A stretch of DNA of 64,000 bases, from positions 1 to 64,000 of the forward strand of contig VCJN01003333.1 of assembly GCA_006384855.1 (NCBI GenBank), given 5' to 3'. Source of the DNA: Tetraselmis striata. Lineage: Eukaryota > Chlorophyta > Chlorodendrophyceae > Chlorodendrales > Chlorodendraceae. Shown piece after piece: positions 57,167-64,000 of the stretch. The notes under the pieces are model-generated. The model was not told the origin of the DNA and ran no database searches. It saw only the letters and a list, made by a program, of their open reading frames with translations. Within the stretch, counting starts at the first letter, position 1; every line of letters starts with the position of its first letter. The position numbers and the translations under genes were made by a program.

Positions 57167-59350
57167 TCAGGCGCGGCGAGGACGCTTGCAGCCAATGACC
57201 CGGGTCATAGCAACACATGCCGACGAGCGACGCGAAGCAGGCGCAGGAGCACCATCACGTGCCGCACGCACGGCCGCGACCCCGCCAAGAACGTTGTCTG
57301 CATGTGCCATGTTCATGAGCAAGGAGAAACGGCGGCGCCACACAGACAAGAGCTGGCCGATTTTTTGGCCAGTGTGTGCGTGGCTAGCTTTCGCGAGCTC
57401 CACCAAGAAAGCCTCGGCGTGCGGGGCCAGCGAGCCAAACTCGGAAACGGCGAAAGGAACAAAGCGAAGCATGCCGGCAGCGTTTCGGACACCCTCGTCA
57501 TACTTCTGGATTTTGTGGCGCTCCGCAGCCCGCAAAGCAGTCGTTGGATCCGAGGTTGACACGCCGAGGATAGGGGCAATGGTGGTATCGACAGCAACCG
57601 TGTTTCCGCGGATACCGCCATACCCAAAAAGCCCAACATCGGCAGGCCGCCCATCGCTGCCCTTCGGGAGAGAAACAAGCACCGACGGGTCCGTGAGGAT
57701 CTGGACACCCACGCCCAGCGCGGACTTCACGTCGTGGCAAATGTCGGAAAGGCCATGTCCCGCCCACTCGTGTGCGGCGTGATTGGAGTCGCCCCCAGAG
57801 CAACGTGCCACGTGATCAGCGTATGCGACCGCCCAAGTTGAAGGAGTGAACTCCACGCCAGCATCCTCAAAACGGGCAAGCATACCTTGTACCGAGAAGG
57901 AGCAAGAAGCACAAGAGCATGGCTCGCCAAGGGAGAGGACAGGAGCCGCCGGAAGGCCAAATGGGCGGCAAGCGGCAACACGGAACATGGAATCGTAGTA
58001 CTCAGGGGAACGCTCACGGACTTCACCAAGGCGACCCTCACTTGGAGGATCAGTCACCAGGAACGCCGTCGCAGCGCGTAAGAGGCGGCCTCGGAAGCAG
58101 TTGTTGTCAGGGCCGCTTGTAGGCATACGCGCAGCAAGCCTTTGCGAAACGGACCGTGTGAGTGTGGGTGGCTCATGTACTTTCCGCATGGAGTGCAAGG
58201 GGAAGTCCGTGTAATGCGGGATAGCTTGGAGGTCGGCCGCCGAGCGCATTGCAGACGCCGGCTCAGCCCCGGCGGCCGAGCAGCCGGCACGGGCAACGTG
58301 GGAGCGCTTGGAGGGGAGCAACTTTAGGGCAGAGGCCAACGGCCCCAACGGCTAGATCTTCGAGCACCGCGTCTCCACACTCGTCAACGACACGGGTATG
58401 AGCGGCGCGAAGCTCGACAGCCCACATCGGCGCCGACGCGTTGGGGTGGCCAAAGCCTGGTGGATCGAGGACGCCCCAACAAGGTAGAGGCTATGAGGGA
58501 TGGATACGCCGGACGGGTCGGAAAAGAACGCCCCGGCGTCGCTCAGGGTGGCGTGTTGAGCACGGAGGAAAGTCACAGCTTGGCCAACCACGAGGGCGGC
58601 AGCGCCGATGTGGGAGGCATCTGCTATAGCCATATTATCGCCGATGCCGAGGCCCCCAAATTGGACCGGGAGGGACAGCTGCGTGCGCATGGAGGGCGTA
58701 TCCAAGAGGTCGGGGCTAACACCCCATATGCCGGCAAGCGTTGAAAATGCGGCGGCGTCGGCATCTTCGAGGAAAGACGTAATAGTGTCGCCATACCCCT
58801 CGGATCGACCCAAGCCCCGAGGCGTGGAGCGGAGATGGTAGCCAAAACGACGGCCGCAAAATTGCAGCAAACGAGTAGCAGTGTGGGAGTGGAAGTGGTC
58901 TGCCGAACCGATAAGCCGGGAGCCGAATTGGCGAAATCTTTCGACCGTTTTGTCCAACAGTTCCCGGGCGAAAATGGCCGAGCCCACAGGGACACCAAGC
59001 ATCTTGATTCCGGACGAGGAGACTGCAACACCATGCAACAAATGCCCAAAAGAAAGGGCGCCGAACGGGGACGAAGAGCCAAGCTGACAATACGCCTGTC
59101 GTTTGCGAATGGTGACGCTTAACCCAACGGCGGCAAAAGCGGACGGGGCCACCCATGTAGCAAGCGCAAGTCCATCGCCAGTGCCGACAAGGTTGACGTC
59201 GTCTGAGAAAGCCGCCAACACTGAGTGACTGGGGGCAGCCGCGCCGATGCGAGCATACACTCGGGCAGCGACGGCGGCGAACATGATGAGGCCGAGCGAG
59301 GACGCAACCCTGGCGGGCCCCTCGACGGCTTGGAATCCGGAGAGAAGGAC
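57167..59350 (-). pseudogene. 5'-truncated LINE-like RT with C-terminal nuclease domain
   Basis: A single frame broken only by TAG at 58354-58352. The upper part starts inside the RT palm: SGFQAVEGPARVASSLGLI stands where SG.QQGDP...F is usual, followed by FSDDVNLVG, equivalent to the Y.DD box. The fingers are missing. After the thumb and the TAG comes a Cys/His cluster (CSCASC and DHVARC) and then RPADV...VAVDTT...AAERHKIQKY...FVPFAVSEFG. That order (Asp, Asp-x-x, Glu/Lys) fits the PD-(D/E)XK restriction-like endonuclease found at the C-terminus of some non-LTR retrotransposons. Similarity stops near 59350, where flanking DNA begins, as expected for 5' truncation. The altered QGDP motif and the TAG mark it as inactive. 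No poly(A) tail was identified at the 3' end. Confidence 0.7.
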
Positions 59351-59783
59351 CGGGTTGGGAGCCGTCGAGGAGCAGCCTAGTGCTACAGGGTACGTACTGC
59401 CACCTATAGGTACCCAGTAGCACGTATACCCAACCGTGCCGGTACCTACCACGGCGTGTGCATAACAGTAGCACCAAAATATATATTTACATGAGCTAGC
59501 AGCAGGAGGCGATATCGGAATAGCACTAAAAATCAACACAGCGAACCCTAAGCTAGTACAGGTACCCACGCGAGTACGAGTATCGTCGCTAATGCTCGTG
59601 CCGCAGCACGACGCAACGTAGCAGCACGCGACGCGCGGCCACGTCGGCGAGTGGACTGAATAAACGCATCAACGACGAACGGAGATGGTTGAGTATGCAA
59701 GGGTAGCTGCATCCAACCCCCCGCTCCCCCTTCCATCCAGAACAAGGCCCAGCCTTTCGCCGGTATAGAGCTGCATTTCCGCC

Positions 59784-60879
59784 ATGAATTTTAGTATTCC
59801 CGCCCCCGCTAAGGCACCGGCCAACCTGCCCCGAAGCATCCGGGCTGCAGGTGGCCGGGCCCCGCCGAGCCCCCCCCTTCGCGCGATCGCCCGCGCGGCA
59901 ACACCGCCCGCCACCTTTCCTTTCGCCGCGCCGCCGGTCGGCACTGTGGATACTCCAGAGGCCCGGCGCAGCGTCATGGTGGCGGGCAAGGCCCAGGCTG
60001 TGGAGGCGGTAGCGGCGGCTGTAGCACCGTCAGTGATGCTTGCTCCTGCTCACGGCTATGTGGCGCTGTCGCTCGTCTTCGCTGTGCTTGTCCACAACTT
60101 CTACATGTCCTTCAAAGTCGGGGCCGCCAGGTGGGGGCCGCTGTCCCAACTATGCTCTGCGCTGGGTGGCGCGAGGATTTCAAAGGGGAGTTAGGGGGGC
60201 TTTGCCAGAACTGGTCACACGATGAGGTTGCGGCCAGACACTTTTGCTGCTCGAGGGACCAGCTAACTAAAGCCGCACGATGCGCCATCAAGTTTTCTGG
60301 ATATCCGTCAGTAGATACTGCATGAGTATGGTGTCATCTCGATGTATGTGCAAGGACCGATGTTGGATTGCTGATGCACAGATAGCTTCATGCGCGCGCT
60401 AATGCCGGTTGTGCCTATGTGCAAGACCTGAATCAAGGTTAATGGCGAAGTCTTTGGTCGAGTTGAGCCAGCGCATGCATGCCCAGTATCATGACCCCCC
60501 CCCCCCCCCCCCCCCCCCCCCCATCAATTCCTCTTGTTTGACTCTGGCCTGTAGGAAGAAGTTTGGAGTAAAGTACCCGGCCGTGTATGCCACGGGCGAC
60601 TCGCCGGAGGCCAACCAGTTCAACTGCACCCAGCGCGGCCACCAAAACTCCCTGGAGTCACTGCCTTCTTTCCTGGCACTGCTGCTGGTTGCCGGCTTCA
60701 AGTTCCCACTCACTGCGGCAATTGCAGGCGTCGTGTACACCGTAGGCAAGATCGTCTACATCAACAGCTACTCCTCCGGGGACCCGAACAAACGAGTCCA
60801 AGGCGCCTTCTCCTACTTTGGGCTCTTTACTCTTATTGGGTGTGTCATCCGTTTCGCGATCAGCCTGCTCACTGCCTAA
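59784..60879 (+). CDS. MAPEG family, microsomal glutathione S-transferase 3-like
   Basis: Two exons, 59784-60130 and 60555-60879, join in phase 2 at ...KVGAA-R-KKFGVKYP and give 223 residues. The MAPEG core starts at about residue 90 with a transmembrane helix (91-109), then KKFGVKYPAVYA, FNCTQRGHQNSLE with the family residues Arg143, His145, Asn147 and Glu150, and three further hydrophobic segments; GDPNKRVQGAFSYFGL is the usual loop. Such enzymes are trimeric membrane glutathione transferases or peroxidases that act on lipid hydroperoxides or conjugate leukotriene-like substrates. The first 85 residues are an Ala/Pro/Arg-rich extension lacking in animal MGST3 and resemble a plastid transit peptide, so a chloroplast-envelope or thylakoid site is possible (inference). 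The stop is TAA. The intron carries 28 C residues (60495-60522). Confidence 0.85.
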
Positions 60880-61780
60880 GGCAACAAGCATGATGGTTCT
60901 TTGGGCCACATTGAGTGAATCTGCTGCAACACAATCGATACACATGTAGGCGAATGATGTACACGATTTATTCTCCCACTGCTACACATGTTCCCTACGC
61001 CAGTCACTCTTTTAAGGCATCCTCTGTTGAGAAGTCGGGTGGTTTACACGCTTAGCTGTGGCCGCAGGTGATGATGCTTTTGATTTTATGCGTTTTCCCA
61101 TTTGAGTGTTTTGTTAGTAGTACCAATCTTCACTATTAACAACCGGGGTATGCGTGGTTGATTCTGCGAGTTCTTGACATGATATGGTGTTGAAGTTCAT
61201 AGCATCTACACCGCTGTATATTGATATGTATGTTTCGCTCTGTAGATATGTACGCAGCAGATGTATGGGCAAAGCCTAATCACACATATCCCCCATAGTT
61301 TTATACTAGAATTTATTCCTGACTTCATAACATACTGCAACCAATTATTGACAAGTATAGTTTGATAGATTCCAAATTTCCACGACATTCTGCGTCCTCT
61401 GGAAAGGTTGCAGATATAAGAATATGTGGTAAGGGTTGAAAATTGTTAAGGGTTGGATTATTATACACCTTCAATTTAATTGCATTCATTTCGATTGTAC
61501 AGATTTTGCTACCATTTCTACATTTCTTGGCGTTCTTTTTTCTGTTTCTCACAGTACGGGGGTGGGGTGGGGGGGGGGGGGGGGGGGGGGGGGATGAATT
61601 CCCCATGAAGTAAACATTATGGAAATTTACTGGCGCGACTCGAATAGCATTTTCAGGGAATCAGAATTTACATAGTTTTGCTTACTTTGAATGGTGTACT
61701 ACCATGCATGTTTTAGGCGAGGTAGTAGCCTACTATTCGAGGATTTCGAATCCGAGAGTTACAGCTATCGGCTCGACAGT
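60880..61780. other. Intergenic region between convergent genes
   Basis: AT-rich DNA between the MAPEG gene and the HSP20 gene, which point toward each other. It holds a 25-nt G run (61569-61593), which is C on the HSP20 coding strand and might lie in its 3' untranslated region. No gene recognised. Confidence 0.6.
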
Positions 61781-62146
61781 TTAGCAGGCGCCGACCGCTT
61801 GCGAGTGGGTTTCCGTTGTCACATGCTTGGGCATGCAAAGCTTCAACTCCCCTTCCTGAGTCATCTTCGCAGTGATGTTCGTTTCGTCGACGGCGGGTGG
61901 AAGAGGCACAGCGCGCTGATACGGGACCTTCTTCTCGCTTGCCTGCTCCTCGTCCGAAGTGCCCGCTGTCTGCTCCCCGACGATGGTGAGGATGCGATCC
62001 TGCGTGAGACCGAGTTTGATGTTCTGAAGCTCCTTCATGTCGCTGGTAATATCCACGGAGTTGGTAGAATCCTCCACCGTAAACTCAGGGGCAATCACCG
62101 GCGGGTTAACGTTCACGTTGAAAACAGCCGGGGTGTTAGACGACAT
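61781..62146 (-). CDS. Small heat-shock protein (HSP20 family)
   Basis: A single exon of 121 residues. The alpha-crystallin domain spans about 20-108: APEFTVEDSTNSVDIT, IKLGLTQDRILTIVGEQ (the strand usually reading ..LTI.GER), VPYQRAVPLPPAVDET and the closing EGELKLCMPK, matching the family G.L.V..PK signature. Small heat-shock proteins are ATP-independent chaperones that hold unfolded proteins in oligomers. The N-terminal arm is short (about 20 residues), the C-terminal IxI motif is absent, and there is no targeting signal, so a cytosolic, possibly small oligomer is expected. The internal Met at 62146 is preferred because the upstream eight residues fit poorly. The CS/p23 fold is a less likely alternative. 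Confidence 0.72.
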   Translation of the reverse strand: MSSNTPAVFNVNVNPPVIAPEFTVEDSTNSVDITSDMKELQNIKLGLTQDRILTIVGEQTAGTSDEEQASEKKVPYQRAVPLPPAVDETNITAKMTQEGELKLCMPKHVTTETHSQAVGAC

Positions 62147-62905
62147 GCTGACTAAAAATGTGATTAGCAAAAACTTCTGAAATGATGTGAGTACTCTACA
62201 GGAGTGTTGTCCTGCAACTGATATGAGGATGAAATCACGTTATGTGCTGCAAGACGTGGTGGCGGACCATATATGGGGTCGTTACGTTGCCCGTGCTCTC
62301 CGGCCGTCTTCAGGGGAAGTGTGCTCCGGCCCATGCTCCCTGCCCCTCTATCGACGATCGTGGCGTCGCAGCCCTTGGATGATCGCCCCGCTTGCCATTG
62401 GTAGTACATCGCTGCCGCCATGTCACCGGCAAAGTACTGGCAAGTTATACGGGTATTTAGCAGGGTATTTAGGCGAACTTACCGGCAACAGAGTAGTAGC
62501 AGTAGGCTAATGCGGGATGCGGGCCGCTTTTAGGCGGCTTGCTGTGTTGATTTTCTAATTCTGGGGAACTGCCCTTTTTGTAATTCACACCAGCAGTAGG
62601 CCAATGATACTGTAGCAACTAATAATTATTTTAATAATTATAGTATAGGATGGGGTAAAGTCTAGTACCGTACAGCTATACAGGTACGGGTATTCGTTTT
62701 AATACAGTATTATTATACTTTTTGTATCTACAGCTTGTACACAGGATTGATGTACTATTGCATAGAAATGTAGTGTGGTACTCCTGATAGTATGTAATTA
62801 AGATTGTCCCATACCAGCTCGACAGCACGACCAGCGCAGTACAGCAGGGCGGGAGGAGTGATGCAAGCAGTGTATTTCCTGATTATGTACTGGTACTGGA
62901 CCAGT
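62147..62905. other. Intergenic region, no gene recognised
   Basis: AT-rich, with several GTAC-containing palindromes. Probable promoter of the HSP20 gene in its left part; no heat-shock element triplet was clear enough to list. Confidence 0.5.
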
Positions 62906-63449
62906 TGTAAGGATACTGCGCAAAACGCACCAGGCACTGGGTACCCACATGGGGATTTGTGTGGTACATATCCTTACACTCCACCCCCCCCATAGGATGG
63001 AGGACCTCCTCCAGCAACGTTTCGGCTTGGATTCGGTGGCGATCCGCGGATCGCGGGTCGTCCAACATTGCGGGATATCATATCATATTTTATGGTTCTC
63101 CGCGGGATCGAACCCGGATCCGCGTGCGTAGAAGCACCAACTGTAAGGATACTGCGCAAAACGCACCAGGCACTGGGTACCCACATGGGGATTTGTGTGG
63201 TACATATCCTTACACTCCACCCCCCCATAGGATGGAGGACCTCCTCCAGCAACGTTTCGGCTTGGATTCGGTGGCGATCCGCGGATCGCGGGTCGTCCAA
63301 CATTGCGGGATATCATATCATATTTTATGGTTCTCCGCGGGATCGAACCCGGATCCGCGTGCGTAGAAGCACCAACTGTAAGGATACTGCGCAAAACGCA
63401 CCAGGCACTGGGTACCCACATGGGGATTTGTGTGGTACATATCCTTACA
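62906..63449 (+). repeat. Tandem array, 235-bp unit, about 2.3 copies
   Basis: Near-identical units start at 62906, 63142 and 63377. Each unit has a 73-bp block with inverted ends (TGTAAGGATA...TATCCTTACA) followed, in the first two units, by a segment rich in small palindromes (GGAGGACCTCCTCC, GATCCGCGGATC, GGGATCGAACCCGGATCC). The third copy stops after the 73-bp block, so the array begins and ends with it, as if unequal exchange took place between MITE-like blocks. Confidence 0.85.
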
Positions 63450-64000
63450 CCAGTACTGTACCTAAACTGTACCGGTATAGGTGTGAATTACCGGTACAGG
63501 TACGGTCACATTCTCTGATTTTCTGGTGGTAGTACCCGTACCGGTAGTCGATAAAGCAAAACAAGATTACCTGTAGTCGCTACAGCCTGAACTCGCCCAG
63601 CTACATGGTCGCTGACCTGGTAGCCGTGTTTGTGCTGCTGCCTGTTGCTGCCCTGAGGCGCGTTTATAATATATACCGGCGTGCCCCGTGGTATGTATGC
63701 CGGTAGGCCGCGCCTATAATCGATAATAATCGCTGGTCGTGCATAGAAAACTTTGATGATAAATCAACGAAGAGACAAGAAATTCAGCGTATGCGCACCA
63801 CCGATAGATGACTAATTATCGCGATTATAGCGACTACGTGTACCCGTACCCTGTCATGTGGTCGATACAGGCACCCGTACCTGATGTACCGGTACTATTT
63901 AATCCTTCCTTCGTTGGATGAGCCGGCTGCAACAGGCGAAGGTACTATTTACTATTTACCCTTCTCGACAGGTATCGTCATCAGTCCGTTAGAGGCTGTA
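63450..64000. other. GTAC-rich region, no gene recognised
   Basis: Dense in GTACC/GGTAC and ACCGGT words (for example ACTGTACCGGTATAGG and TGTACCGGTAC), with no coding frame. Similar words occur near 16900-17035 and 59385-59460. Confidence 0.5.

Noticed and set aside
63096..63140. tRNA (T-arm-like GGGTTCGATCCCG on the minus strand)
   Set aside because: The T-stem has two mismatches and no acceptor, D or anticodon arms can be drawn. The same applies to the T-arm-like GGGTTCGATTCCCGC near 22066-22080.
62906..63449. CRISPR-like array
   Set aside because: The units are 235 bp and the spacers repeat as well; this is an ordinary tandem duplication in a eukaryotic genome.

Overview
The window looks like nuclear DNA of a green alga, probably a prasinophyte of the Pyramimonadales type; the lineage is an inference and no marker gene proves it. 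The evidence is: GC-rich exons with GT-AG introns; long homopolymer C/G tracts; genes for eukaryotic domain architectures (TSP1, EGF, DDT, IQ, MAPEG); plant-type AAACCCTAA motifs scattered about; and abundant decayed retroelements. There are no operons, rRNA genes, CRISPR arrays or convincing tRNAs.

Layout. 1-3898: no gene recognised. 3899-8160 (+): three-exon gene for a secreted NHL-repeat beta-propeller protein. 10255-15078 (-): six-exon gene for a membrane protein that joins a GDSL/SGNH hydrolase to a proline-rich stalk, TSP1 repeats, EGF-like and Cys-rich modules, one transmembrane helix and a long cytoplasmic tail. 17035-20086: a retroelement with DIRS-type RT/RNase H, flanked by repeats arranged like the split direct repeats of tyrosine-recombinase retroelements, but with no visible recombinase. 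20748-22490: an inverted-repeat element with a nested MITE, then a second MITE copy. 22.5-27.5 kb: repeats, no gene. 27507-28997 (-): six-exon gene for a protein with two CxxCxGxG zinc-finger motifs and a coiled coil. 29665-35446: an old LTR-flanked element with decayed coding sequence on both strands. 37068-44494 (+): nine-exon gene for a large DDT-domain (CECR2-like) chromatin protein with polyQ and FG-rich tails. 45649-45852: a fragment of polynucleotide phosphorylase. 45.9-52.3 kb: gene-poor. 52325-56696 (-): partly resolved multi-exon gene for an IQ-motif protein. 57167-59350 (-): 5'-truncated LINE-like element whose C-terminus resembles a restriction-like endonuclease. 59784-60879 (+): two-exon MAPEG/MGST3-like gene. 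61781-62146 (-): HSP20-family gene. 62906-63449: tandem repeats of a 235-bp unit.

The host genes look unrelated to one another, as is usual for a nuclear genome. The multi-exon models rest on matching splice phase at each junction. A feature common to nearly all of them is a pure C tract, on the coding strand, inside introns and often close to a splice site. Repeats make up much of the remaining sequence, including three or more short dispersed families that also sit inside introns and older elements.
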